A program made the translations under genes and the position numbers. 64,000 nt of DNA from CAWCVR01 sp963799105 (GTDB lineage: Bacteria > Acidobacteriota > Terriglobia > Bryobacterales > Bryobacteraceae), in NCBI GenBank assembly GCA_963799105.1, contig CAWCVR010000007.1:124001-188000 (forward strand), given 5' to 3'. Under the pieces are notes generated by a model. That model was given only the letters and a program-made list of their open reading frames with translations. It was not told the origin of the DNA and made no database searches. This document shows positions 54,468 through 63,316 of the stretch, piece by piece; positions within the stretch are counted from its first letter, which is position 1; every line of letters starts with the position of its first letter.

Positions 54468-55079
54468 ATGAGACCCATCGCCCTGTTTCTCTTGGCCGCC
54501 GCCGCTCTGGCGCAGGAAGCCGCGCCCGCGCTCCCCAGCGGCCTCTACGCCATCTTCTCCACGTCCATGGGAAAGTTCACCGCCAAGCTTTACGAGAAGG
54601 AGACTCCCATCTCCGTGGCGAACTTCGTCGCGCTGGCGCAGGGCACCAAGCCATGGCGCGACCCCAAAACCCGCGCCATGGTCAAGCGGCCGCTGTACGA
54701 CAACATCACCTTCCACCGCGTGGTTCCGGGCAAGGCGATCCAGTCGGGCAGCGCCAATGGGACATCCACGCACAATTGCGGCATCACCATCCGCGACGAG
54801 TTCCTCCCTGGGCTGCGGTTCGATCGCCCGGGGAAGCTGGCAATGGCCAACAGCGGCGAAGAGGACACGGGAGGCTGCCAGTTCTTCATCACCACCGGGC
54901 CCGTCCTGGAGTGGAGCGGCAAGTACGCGATCTTCGGAACGGTGGTGGACGGGCTCGACGTGGTCGACAAGATCGGCAGTGCGCCGTACCACGGGGAGAA
55001 GCCCGTCGACCCGGTGAAACTCATCGGCGTGACCATCGAGCGCATCGGGCCGGAGCCCGCCCAGAAGCACAAGAAGTAG
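54468..55079 (+). CDS. Exported cyclophilin-type peptidyl-prolyl isomerase
   Basis: 203 residues. Signal peptide MRPIALFLLAAAALA. The cyclophilin core holds NITFHRVVPGKAIQSGSANG, FDRPGKLAMANSGEEDTGGC and QFFITTGPVLEWSGKYAIFG. The usual F-x-x-Q-x-GDP region is altered to IQSGSANG. TACAAT at 54452-54457 implies a very short leader; an ATG four codons upstream (54456) overlaps that box and is unlikely. Confidence 0.88.
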   Translation: MRPIALFLLAAAALAQEAAPALPSGLYAIFSTSMGKFTAKLYEKETPISVANFVALAQGTKPWRDPKTRAMVKRPLYDNITFHRVVPGKAIQSGSANGTSTHNCGITIRDEFLPGLRFDRPGKLAMANSGEEDTGGCQFFITTGPVLEWSGKYAIFGTVVDGLDVVDKIGSAPYHGEKPVDPVKLIGVTIERIGPEPAQKHKK

Positions 55080-55100
55080 CGGCGGCGCCAACCGGGCCGC

Positions 55101-55955
55101 TCAGGCTTCGGCGACTACCGGGTTGGTCAATTCCCCGAGGCCTTCCACGCGCACCGTGACCACGTCGCCGGGCCGCAGCCAGCGCGGCGGATTGCGCGCG
55201 AAACCCACGCCCGGGGGCGTGCCGGTGGCGATCACATCTCCCGGCTCCAGCGTGAACACGCTCGACAGGAAGGCGATGAGCCGCGCCACGGGAAAAATCA
55301 TCTCGCGCGTGTTCGCATCCTGCATCACCTCGCCCGAAAGCACCAGCGAAATCGCGAGATTCTGCGGGTCCGCAATCTCATCCGCGGTCACGATGGCGGG
55401 GCCGAGCGGCGCGAAGGTGTCGAAGGTCTTCCCCATAATCCACTGGCTGGTGGCCATCTGAAAGTCGCGGGCGCTCACGTCGTTCACCATGGTGTAGCCG
55501 AAGACGTGCTCGCGCCAGCGGGCTTCGGGAATGTGGCGGCCTCCCTTGCCGATGACCACCGCGAGCTCCGCTTCGTAATCCGGCTTGGCGGAGTTTCTGG
55601 GCAGCACGATGGCCTCGCCGGGGCCGATCACCGCGGTGGAGAATTTGGAGAACACCGTGGGGACCTCGGCGACCGCCTTTTTCGATTCGGCGGCGTGTTC
55701 GCGGTAGTTCAGCCCGATGCAGATCACTTTGGGCGGGCGCGGAATGGGCGCCAGCAGTCTCACCCGGCCCGGCGCCCAGCGGCTGCTGGCGGGAGCGTTG
55801 GCGATCCACCGCGACACGCGGTCGAGCGCGTCCGCGCCGCCGGCGATGAGGGAGAGCATCGAGTCGAACCCGGCGTCGCGGAGGCCGACGATTTCGCTGT
55901 CCTGCCGGACCGCCGGCCGGGGATGGCCGTCTTGTTGAATGGTAATGAATCGCAA
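55101..55955 (-). CDS. Fumarylacetoacetate hydrolase (FAH) family protein
   Basis: 284 residues from TTG 55955, preceded by GGAG at six bases. PPKVICIGLNYREHAAESKK, KPDYEAELAVVIGKGGRHIP and YTMVNDVSARDFQM then PGDVIATGTPPGVGFA give the FAH metal-binding Glu/Asp set and the conserved G-T-P-x-G-V-G. Members act on 2-oxo acids, e.g. oxaloacetate or acylpyruvates. An earlier ATG at 56030 adds non-conserved residues. Confidence 0.88.
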   Translation of the reverse strand: MRFITIQQDGHPRPAVRQDSEIVGLRDAGFDSMLSLIAGGADALDRVSRWIANAPASSRWAPGRVRLLAPIPRPPKVICIGLNYREHAAESKKAVAEVPTVFSKFSTAVIGPGEAIVLPRNSAKPDYEAELAVVIGKGGRHIPEARWREHVFGYTMVNDVSARDFQMATSQWIMGKTFDTFAPLGPAIVTADEIADPQNLAISLVLSGEVMQDANTREMIFPVARLIAFLSSVFTLEPGDVIATGTPPGVGFARNPPRWLRPGDVVTVRVEGLGELTNPVVAEA

Positions 55956-56071
55956 GAGTTTCTCCGTGAGAGCGAATCCGTATTGTATCAGGGACCTCCC
56001 GGGCAGGGGGCTGGACTCCGAAATTAACAAGGCCGCTCGCCGGGACCTGTTATGATCGGGGCGGAGAGTGA

Positions 56072-56791
56072 ATGAGTCCGGTCTGGATGTCCGTAATTAC
56101 CCTCTTGATTTTGCAGGTCTCGGTGCTCTTCACCACCATCTATCTGCACCGCTCGAAGACCCATCGCGGTGTGGAGTTGCATCCCGCGGTGGCGTTTCTG
56201 ATGCACCTGGAACTTAGCCTGTTCACCGGCGTGGTGCCGCGCCACTGGGCCGCCGTGCACCGCAAGCATCACCACTTTTCGGATGAAGTGGGCGATCCCC
56301 ACAGCCCCTATCTGTACGGCATGTGGACCGTGCTGTTCGGCAACTACTTCCTGTATCGGAGGGAAGCCCGGAACCCCGCGGTGGTCCGCAAATACACACC
56401 CGACTGGAAGGACGACGCGATCGACAAAATCCCCGGCGCGGAGTACGGCGTATTCGGCGGCCTGGCGATCTTCATGCTGATGTTCGGCGTGTGGTGGGGC
56501 CTGGCGGCATGGGCCATTCACATCGTGTTGTACGTCCTGCTGAACTCGTCCATCAACAGCATCTGCCACATGGTGGGCTACCGCAACTTCGATAACAAGG
56601 CGACCAACCTCCAGTCCATCGCCCTGTTGACGGCGGGCGAGGGGCTGCACAACAACCATCACCAGTACCCGACTTCGGCGCGGATGGCGGTGCGGCGGGG
56701 CGAAATCGACCCGGCATGGCCGGTAATCCGCGCGCTGGAAATTTGCGGGCTGGCGCGCGTGAAGCGCCTGCCGATGGCCAAAGCCGCGTAG
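56072..56791 (+). CDS. Membrane fatty-acid desaturase (acyl-CoA/acyl-lipid delta-9 type)
   Basis: 239 residues. The three His boxes are HRSKTHR, HRKHHHFSD and HNNHHQYP, binding the di-iron centre. Helices at 5-25, 45-60 and 130-165 fit the family, though it is shorter than usual (~280-300) and begins close to the first box. It introduces a double bond in membrane acyl chains. TATGAT is 17 nt before the ATG. Confidence 0.88.
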   Translation: MSPVWMSVITLLILQVSVLFTTIYLHRSKTHRGVELHPAVAFLMHLELSLFTGVVPRHWAAVHRKHHHFSDEVGDPHSPYLYGMWTVLFGNYFLYRREARNPAVVRKYTPDWKDDAIDKIPGAEYGVFGGLAIFMLMFGVWWGLAAWAIHIVLYVLLNSSINSICHMVGYRNFDNKATNLQSIALLTAGEGLHNNHHQYPTSARMAVRRGEIDPAWPVIRALEICGLARVKRLPMAKAA

Positions 56792-56942
56792 TCTCTGGGA
56801 CCCGGACTTTATGGGGTATGGCCGGCAAAGCTGCATGTCCGATTCGACAAAATCGTCTCCGGCCAAGGTATAATCGTTGCCAAGCCGCACAGCCCGGGCA
56901 TGAAGCATCAAAGGGCTGCGAGCTTTGGCCCACGGAGGAGAC
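56792..56942 (+). promoter_or_regulatory. Promoter region for the PEP-CTERM gene
   Basis: TATAAT lies at 56869-56874 with a ~62-nt leader to the ATG at 56943. GGAGG precedes the start codon by four bases. TTGACA-like GATTCGACAAAA lies about 18 bases upstream of the -10 box. Confidence 0.45.
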
Positions 56943-57981
56943 ATGGCCGTTCCTTTACGATCGCGCGCGACCGGATGGTCCAGGCGGTTGAACCCAATCT
57001 CAGCTATCCTGCTTTTCGCAGCCGGTTTAATAATACCGGCCCATGCCGGGACATTGCTGTTCGTCGGGGACTCGGGTGGTGGTTACGCAAGTCTTACGAC
57101 GTTCGATGGGACCACCGGCGCGTTCATCAACCAGGATTCGATTTCCGGCTTGCTGGGCTTTCCCACCGGTGTCGCCGTGGGCCCGGACGGTAACGTCTAC
57201 GTGGGAGACAACTTGTTCGGCACGGTCGACCGCTTCAGCGGAACGACGGGCGGGTTTATCGATCAGTTTATTCCGGCGGGTACCGGAATAGATCCGCTGG
57301 TTTCCCCATCCGGGCTGGCATTCGGACCCGGCGGGAATCTGTACGTAGCGGACTACGGGTCCGGGGGCTATGGCTTTGTCGATGTCTACAGCGGAACGGG
57401 CACGTTTCTCACACAGTTCATCCCGCCGGACTACGGCCCTGCCGGTGGACTGGACTATCCCAACGGGCTCGCCTTCGGACCCAGCGGCAACCTGTACATC
57501 ACGGACGGGATCAACGGCATCGACGTTTTCGGCCCCACAGGCAACTTCCTCGAAGTGCTGGTTCCCATTGGGAGCGGCCCCGGTCTCGCCGGGCTGTCCG
57601 GTCCCTCCGGGTTGACATTCGGTCCGAACGGCAACCTTTACGTGGCGGATGAAACCATCGGCGTCGTGGATATGTTCGACCCCACGACGGGCGCGTTTCT
57701 GGGTATATTCGGAGCCACCGCGAGCCTGGCGCAACCCGTTCAACCTGACATTCGGTCCGAACGGGAATCTTTACGTGACCGACTCGCAGGGCGTGGAAGA
57801 GTTTAACGGGACCACCGGAGCCTCGATGGGCGCGTTCATCGTCGCGAGTTCCGGGAACCTGAGCAACGGACAGTACCTGGCATTCTCAAACGCCACTCCG
57901 GAACCGTTGACGCTCGCGCTGGCCGCCCTGGCGGGAATTCTCGGCTGGGGATGGCGCCGGCGGATCTGGCGCCGGAACTAA
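56943..57981 (+). CDS. PEP-CTERM secreted NHL/beta-propeller protein, frame broken near 57730
   Basis: Signal peptide ISAILLFAAGLIIPAHAG. NHL-like units repeat with LGFPTGVAVGPDGNVYVGDN, SGLAFGPGGNLYVADYGS, NGLAFGPSGNLYITDG and SGLTFGPNGNLYVADE, building a propeller. After FGATASLA the frame changes by one base; deleting one C in GCGCAACCC restores NPFNLTFGPNGNLYVTD and a 345-residue protein. It ends TPEPLTLALAALAGILGWGW then RRRIWRR, a PEP-CTERM sorting tail. An exosortase would be needed and is not in the window. Confidence 0.78.
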
Positions 57982-58030
57982 GCCGGACGCGGGAGTGGGC
58001 CGGCCGGCTGCCCGCCCGCGCCAGGCTGCC

Positions 58031-58945
58031 CTACTTCTCGCCGGTCCCCAAAATGGTTTCGAAGTGCGGCGGCTCGGGTTCGCGATAGACGATGGCGGTC
58101 TCGGCGTTCTTGAATCCGCCGCCCTTGAGGTAGCGCTCGATCTCCAGCTCGGTGAAGCCCAGCCACAGGTCGGCGTACATCTCGCGCGCCTCTTCCACGT
58201 GGTGGCGATGCAGATCGAGCACCGCAATCCGACCGCCCGGCTTCAGAATGCGCCACGCCTCGCTCACGGCCCGCTCGGGATGCGCGGCGTGGTGCAGCGC
58301 CTGGCTGAGAAACGCCAGGTCCACGGTGCCGCCGCGGATGGGCACGTCCTCCAGGTCGCCCAGGCGGTATTCCAGGTTCCCGATGCCGTGCTTGCGAGCC
58401 AGTTCGGAACCGAACTCCACCATCTTCTCCGAGTTGTCGATGGCGATCACTTTCTTGGCGCGCTGGGCCATCAACTGGGAGATGCTGCCTTCGCCGGCGC
58501 CCAGGTCGGCGATCACCATCGGCGGCATGAGCTTGAGGAGCGCTTCGGCGATGCCCTTCCAGGAACGGCCCGGCACGTACTGGCGTCCGAACTTTCCGGC
58601 CAGCTCGTCGAAGTAGCGGCGCATCTTGTCCTGGCGGCGGCGCAGGACGAGGCGCAGCGCGGCGCGGTCCTCGGCGACTTCCGGGACTTCGCTCGCCGCC
58701 TGCCGCAGCAGGTTCATCAACTCGGCGGGCGCGGTCAGGCGATAGAAGGAATTCTTGCCGGTGCGGCGGTCGTCCACGAGGCCGGCGTGCTTGAGCTGCG
58801 AAAGGTGCGTGGAGATGTGGCTCTGGCCGCGCGCGAGAATCTCCTGCAACTCCGCCACGGACAGCTCGTCCTGACACAGCAGCAGGAGCAGCCGCAGGCG
58901 GTTCGGATCGGCCGCCAGCCTCAGCGATTTAAGGGTTGACGCCAT
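58031..58945 (-). CDS. ArsR-family HTH fused to a SAM-dependent methyltransferase domain
   Basis: 304 residues. The winged HTH (LAADPNRLRLLLLLCQDELS, GQSHISTHLSQLKHAGLVDD) occupies 1-90. From ~140 the methyltransferase domain has VIADLGAGEGSIS, VIAIDNSEKMVEFG and FLSQALHHAAHPERAVSEAW then RILKPGGRIAVLDL. It is divergent from ahcY with a strong palindrome between them. Proteins of this layout beside SAM-cycle genes are candidate sensors of SAM or SAH, comparable to the ArsR-type regulator SahR. Confidence 0.85.
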   Translation of the reverse strand: MASTLKSLRLAADPNRLRLLLLLCQDELSVAELQEILARGQSHISTHLSQLKHAGLVDDRRTGKNSFYRLTAPAELMNLLRQAASEVPEVAEDRAALRLVLRRRQDKMRRYFDELAGKFGRQYVPGRSWKGIAEALLKLMPPMVIADLGAGEGSISQLMAQRAKKVIAIDNSEKMVEFGSELARKHGIGNLEYRLGDLEDVPIRGGTVDLAFLSQALHHAAHPERAVSEAWRILKPGGRIAVLDLHRHHVEEAREMYADLWLGFTELEIERYLKGGGFKNAETAIVYREPEPPHFETILGTGEK

Positions 58946-58962
58946 GGCTGAAATTTTATAAT
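58936..58962 (+). promoter_or_regulatory. Promoter of ahcY
   Basis: TTGACG (58936-58941) and TATAAT (58957-58962) with a 15-bp spacer, shorter than ideal. The expected start is near 58969, directly at the edge of the palindrome. The -35 box lies inside the start of the divergent regulator gene. Confidence 0.5.
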
Positions 58963-58969
58963 ATCAGCT

Positions 58970-58987
58970 TATCAAGATTTCTTGATA
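58970..58987. promoter_or_regulatory. Palindromic operator between ArsR-methyltransferase gene and ahcY
   Basis: TATCAAG-ATTT-CTTGATA is a perfect 7-bp dyad. It covers the likely ahcY start point and the upstream region of the regulator gene, so binding would repress both. Inferred site for the ArsR-type protein. Confidence 0.65.
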
Positions 58988-59001
58988 CGAGGATTCTAAA
59001 A

Positions 59002-60423
59002 ATGAGCACCGCGATTCTGCCCCAGACCGGCTACAAAGTGGCCGACCTCTCCCTCGCCGATTGGGGCCGCAAGGAGATCTCGATCGCCGAAAGCGAGATG
59101 CCCGGCCTGATGGCCATTCGCCGCAAGTACGCCCGGGAGAAGCCCCTCGACGGCGTGCGCGTGACCGGATCGCTGCACATGACCATCCAGACGGCGGTGC
59201 TGATCGAGACCCTGGCCGATCTGGGCGCTTCGGTGCGCTGGGCGAGCTGCAACATTTTCTCCACGCAGGACCACGCCGCGGCCGCCATTGCCGTCACCGG
59301 CGTGCCGGTCTTCGCCTGGAAGGGCGAATCGCTGGAAGACTACTGGTGGTGCACCTACGAGGCGCTGAGCCATCCCGGCGGCCTGGGACCGCAGTTGATC
59401 GTGGACGATGGCGGCGACGCCACGCTGCTCATCCACAAAGGCTACGAACTGGAGAACGGCAGTGGCTGGGTGCACACGCCCTCCGGCAGCCATGAAGAGG
59501 ACGTCATCAAGGATCTGCTGAAGCGGGTCCACGCCGAGAACCCGGCGCGCTGGCACGACATGGTGAAGGGGTGGCGCGGCGTTTCCGAAGAGACCACTAC
59601 CGGCGTGCACCGCCTGTACAAGATGCAGGAAGCCGGCACGCTTCTGGTTCCCGCCATCAACGTCAACGATTCGGTCACCAAGTCGAAGTTCGACAACCTG
59701 TACGGCTGCCGCGAGTCGCTGGCCGACGGCATCAAGCGCGCCACCGACGTGATGGTGGCCGGCAAGGTGGTGGTGGTGTGCGGGTACGGCGACGTGGGCA
59801 AGGGTTCGTCGCACTCGCTGCGCGGCATGGGCGCGCGGGTCATCATCACCGAAATCGACCCCATCAACGCCCTGCAGGCCGCCATGGAAGGCTTCGAGGT
59901 GACCACCATCGAGGACACCCTGGGCCGCGGCGATATCTACGTCACCTGCACCGGCAATTGCGACATCGTCACGCTGGAACACATGCGGAAGATGAAGGAC
60001 CAGGCGATCGTGTGCAACATCGGGCACTTCGACAACGAAATCCAGGTGGACCGCCTCAACCAGTCCGGCGCCCGCAAGACCAACATCAAGCCGCAGGTGG
60101 ACATGTATACGTTCCCGGAAGGCCACAGCATTTTCGTTCTGGCCGAAGGCCGCCTGGTGAACCTGGGCTGCGCCACCGGACATCCCAGTTTCGTGATGAG
60201 CAACAGTTTCTCCAACCAGACGCTGGCCCAGATGGATCTCTGGAAGAACCGCGACGCGTACAAGCCCGGCGTCTACACGCTTTCCAAGAAACTGGACGAG
60301 GAAGTGGCGCGTCTGCACCTGGAGAAGATCGGCGTCAAGTTGACCACGCTCACCGCCGGCCAGGCCGAGTACCTGGGTGTGGCCGTGGAAGGGCCGTACA
60401 AGCCCGATCATTACCGGTACTAA
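59002..60423 (+). CDS. ahcY: S-adenosylhomocysteine hydrolase (adenosylhomocysteinase)
   Basis: 473 residues. GSLHMTIQTAVLIETL, ASCNIFSTQDHAAAA, and VINVNDSVTKSKFDNLYG-type NVNDSVTKSKFDNLYGCRES are substrate-binding regions with the Lys-Asp pair. VVVCGYGDVGKGSS is the NAD site. It ends KPDHYRY, the conserved tail that reaches the partner subunit's NAD. It splits SAH to homocysteine and adenosine. GAGG is nine bases before the ATG. Confidence 0.96.
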   Translation: MSTAILPQTGYKVADLSLADWGRKEISIAESEMPGLMAIRRKYAREKPLDGVRVTGSLHMTIQTAVLIETLADLGASVRWASCNIFSTQDHAAAAIAVTGVPVFAWKGESLEDYWWCTYEALSHPGGLGPQLIVDDGGDATLLIHKGYELENGSGWVHTPSGSHEEDVIKDLLKRVHAENPARWHDMVKGWRGVSEETTTGVHRLYKMQEAGTLLVPAINVNDSVTKSKFDNLYGCRESLADGIKRATDVMVAGKVVVVCGYGDVGKGSSHSLRGMGARVIITEIDPINALQAAMEGFEVTTIEDTLGRGDIYVTCTGNCDIVTLEHMRKMKDQAIVCNIGHFDNEIQVDRLNQSGARKTNIKPQVDMYTFPEGHSIFVLAEGRLVNLGCATGHPSFVMSNSFSNQTLAQMDLWKNRDAYKPGVYTLSKKLDEEVARLHLEKIGVKLTTLTAGQAEYLGVAVEGPYKPDHYRY

Positions 60424-60444
60424 ATGCAATTCATGAGCACAGTA

Positions 60445-60533
60445 TGTGGGGCAGGTTTGCAACCTGCGGCGGGATTGCATCCCGCCTTCCGAACCTTGCA
60501 CGGGTTCGCCGCGGGATGCCATCCTGCCCCACA
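60445..60533. mobile_element. 89-bp MITE-like element between ahcY and metK
   Basis: It starts TGTGGGGCAGGTTTGCAACC and ends ATCCTGCCCCACA, the inverse of the start. Related to the inner element at 42175-42298. Lying inside the ahcY-metK space, it may affect metK expression; no target-site duplication is evident. Confidence 0.65.
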
Positions 60534-60568
60534 GGCCGTCGAATTCTATTTCATCGCGGGAGGCTAGT

Positions 60569-61738
60569 TTGTCGAACAACAGGAAATACCTTTTCACGTC
60601 GGAGTCCGTCACGGAAGGTCATCCGGATAAGATCGCCGACCAGATTTCTGACGCCGTATTGGACGCCGTCCTGACGGACGATCCCACCGGCCGCGTGGCG
60701 TGCGAGGTTCTAGTCACCACCGGAACCTGCATCGTAGCCGGCGAAATCACCACCTCGACCTACGTGGACGTTCAGCGCATCGCGCGGGGCACCATCGACT
60801 ACGTCGGTTACAACGACGCCACTTATGGATTCGATTGCCACACCTGCGGCGTGCACAACCTGATTCAGTCGCAATCGCCCGATATCGCCATGGGAGTGGA
60901 CACCGGCGGCGCCGGCGACCAGGGCATGATGTTCGGCTTCGCCTGCGACGAGACGCCCGAACTCATGCCGCTGCCCATCATGATGGCCCATAAGCTGGTG
61001 CAGCAGCTCTCGACGGTCCGCCGCCAGGCCGGCCTCGATTTCCTCCGTCCCGACGGCAAGAGCCAGGTCAGCGTGGAGTACGTGGGCAACACCCCCAAGC
61101 GCATCGAAGCCGTGGTCATCTCCACGCAGCACAGTCCCGAGATTTCCACCGAAGAGCTGCGCCGCGAGGTGAAGAAGCACATCATCGACCCCATCGTTCC
61201 CTCGGGCATGGTGGATTCCCAGACTAAGTACCACATCAATCCCACCGGCCGTTTCGTGGTGGGCGGACCGCACGGCGATACGGGTCTCACGGGCCGTAAG
61301 ATCATCGTCGACACCTACGGCGGCATGGGCCGTCACGGCGGCGGCGCTTTCTCCGGCAAGGATCCCTCGAAGGTGGACCGTTCGGCCTGTTACATGGCGC
61401 GCTACATCGCCAAGAACCTGGTGGCGGCCAAACTGGCCAGCCGCGTCGAAGTGCAGCTCGCCTACGCCATCGGCGTGGCCGATCCGGTTTCGGTGACGGT
61501 GGACACCTTCGGCACCGGAGTCATCCCCGACGAGCGGTTCACCGAGTTGGTGCGCGATAACTTCCTGCTAACCCCCCGCGGCATCATCGACACGCTGAAG
61601 CTGCGGCGTCCCATCTACCGCAAGACCGCTGCCTTCGGCCATTTCGGCCGTACGGAAGAGGGATTCACCTGGGAAGTGACCGACAAGGCCGAGGCGTTGA
61701 AGGAACAGGCGGGCGTGACGCAGGGCGTGGCGAAGTAA
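60569..61738 (+). CDS. metK: S-adenosylmethionine synthetase
   Basis: 389 residues from TTG 60569, with GGGAGG five bases upstream. FTSESVTEGHPDKIADQISD, GVDTGGAGDQGMMFGFAC and GGPHGDTGLTGRKIIVDTYG then GGGAFSGKDPSKVDRSACY are the full set of MAT signatures for ATP and methionine binding. It makes SAM, completing the cycle with AhcY. A longer frame from 60446 lies in the MITE-like element and is rejected. Confidence 0.95.
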   Translation: MSNNRKYLFTSESVTEGHPDKIADQISDAVLDAVLTDDPTGRVACEVLVTTGTCIVAGEITTSTYVDVQRIARGTIDYVGYNDATYGFDCHTCGVHNLIQSQSPDIAMGVDTGGAGDQGMMFGFACDETPELMPLPIMMAHKLVQQLSTVRRQAGLDFLRPDGKSQVSVEYVGNTPKRIEAVVISTQHSPEISTEELRREVKKHIIDPIVPSGMVDSQTKYHINPTGRFVVGGPHGDTGLTGRKIIVDTYGGMGRHGGGAFSGKDPSKVDRSACYMARYIAKNLVAAKLASRVEVQLAYAIGVADPVSVTVDTFGTGVIPDERFTELVRDNFLLTPRGIIDTLKLRRPIYRKTAAFGHFGRTEEGFTWEVTDKAEALKEQAGVTQGVAK

Positions 61739-61761
61739 GTCGTTTTTCGGCGGCGGACGCT

Positions 61762-63306
61762 CTACCGCTCGCCCTTCGCGGGCTTGAGGTCCGGTATCAA
61801 GTCTACCTTCTCGAACTGCTGCTCGACGGCCCAATACAGGCCGCCGAGCAGCAACACGGCGAGCGCCACCAGCGCGGCCGGGTTCTGCGGCAGAATGGCG
61901 GCCAGGCGGAGCGTGATGACTTCGCTCAACGGCCCGTCCCGGATCACCCGATCGGTGGTGAAGAAGTCGCAAAAGAACGGCACGAGGACGCAAAGCAGGA
62001 TGAGCCACCACCGGCCCCGGCGTCCAGTAGTCTTCGCCCAGAACATCAAGTGGAACATGCCCAGGAAGACTAGCGTGGCCACCAGCGCCTCGATGCTGCG
62101 CGTTCGGATCCGGTGCGTGATTGGGATACCGCGGCCGCAGACCGCTTCCGATGCCCGCGCGAATTGCCATTCCAGAAATCGCGCCGAGTTGTCCGGCGCC
62201 ACCGAGTAGGGGTTGTAAAAAGCGAATCCCAGACGAATGAAGGTTCTCGGCTCGGTCTTCTCTCCCCACGGCGATTGGATAACGGGAGCTTTCCATCCCC
62301 ATGCCCACCGCCAGAAACTCGCGGGCACCAGGACGTTGGGCGTTCCCGATCCGGCGGGTTTCTTCTCCTGCCAGACATCGGAATATCCGGTGGACACCGC
62401 CGGCGCCTTCGTATCGAACCTGACGAAGCTGTTCAGCCACAGGAGTGCAATCAACGCCGAGAGCCACGGAAGCACCATCATGAGCAGCAGCCTCCGGCGG
62501 GAGACGGGCAGAACGAGCAGCCATTCCAGCCGATCGCAGACCGACAGGGCAGAAATGACCAATCTCGCACCGACCACAAGAGACATACCCGTCACGAACA
62601 GCCAGTAGAGCAGGATCAGGTCCCACCAAACCCGCCAGTTGAAGACCGAGTTGAAGAACAAACGCCAGGCTGGCCACCTGACCGGCAACCGCACGCGGCA
62701 CCAGGCTGGACAGCGCACCGCAAACCGCCTGGCCCGCGCGGCACCAGAGGGCGCGATCTGAAAACCATCGGGCACTTTGAACCACAGCCTCGCGAGCAGC
62801 GCCGCACTCCCGGCCACGCAAACGCCCAGCACCGCTCCCCAGTGCGAAAGGAGCCCGGGGACCAGGATGAGTGGAAACCCGACGCAAACTGCCACCACGT
62901 ACCCGGGCCACGGCGGAAGGGTCGTCTCGCGGATTCGGTTGGACTGGACCACCAGCACCACCAGCGACGCAGCCGCCGCCAACTCCAGCAGCGGGATGGC
63001 GTCCCTCCAGCCTCGCAGAACCAGCGTTTCCCCCATCACCAGGAGCGCCGGGGGCCAGAGCACGGCAGCCACAGCCAACAGCCGCGCGGCCACAATCCGC
63101 CGGCCCGGAATCGGTAGTCCCGCCTCGAACACCGTCGCACGCTGGTGGAACCGGCCGAAGAGCAGGAACGCGAAGCACAGAGCGCCGAACAGCATCGGAT
63201 TGGCCGCGGGCTCCGTGGAGACGAACGGCCACGCAACGGCCGCCAGCAGGGCCGTTGCCGGAGAGAGCTTCCACCCCCGATCGCGTTCCAGCAGTTCGCG
63301 CAGCAT
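61762..63306 (-). CDS. ABC-2-type multidrug/lipid exporter permease
   Basis: 514 residues with about ten helices in two groups around an extracytoplasmic region (~350-420). No strict motif is visible, as is normal for ABC-2 permeases. It starts 10 bp after the stop of the ATPase gene, which fixes the pairing. Its substrate is unknown. Confidence 0.75.
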   Translation of the reverse strand: MLRELLERDRGWKLSPATALLAAVAWPFVSTEPAANPMLFGALCFAFLLFGRFHQRATVFEAGLPIPGRRIVAARLLAVAAVLWPPALLVMGETLVLRGWRDAIPLLELAAAASLVVLVVQSNRIRETTLPPWPGYVVAVCVGFPLILVPGLLSHWGAVLGVCVAGSAALLARLWFKVPDGFQIAPSGAARARRFAVRCPAWCRVRLPVRWPAWRLFFNSVFNWRVWWDLILLYWLFVTGMSLVVGARLVISALSVCDRLEWLLVLPVSRRRLLLMMVLPWLSALIALLWLNSFVRFDTKAPAVSTGYSDVWQEKKPAGSGTPNVLVPASFWRWAWGWKAPVIQSPWGEKTEPRTFIRLGFAFYNPYSVAPDNSARFLEWQFARASEAVCGRGIPITHRIRTRSIEALVATLVFLGMFHLMFWAKTTGRRGRWWLILLCVLVPFFCDFFTTDRVIRDGPLSEVITLRLAAILPQNPAALVALAVLLLGGLYWAVEQQFEKVDLIPDLKPAKGER

Positions 63307-63316
63307 GTTCCCTCCT

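Noticed and set aside
60446..60568. Longer metK start
   Set aside because: The added 41 codons are the MITE-like element; the TTG at 60569 has GGGAGG and begins the conserved protein.
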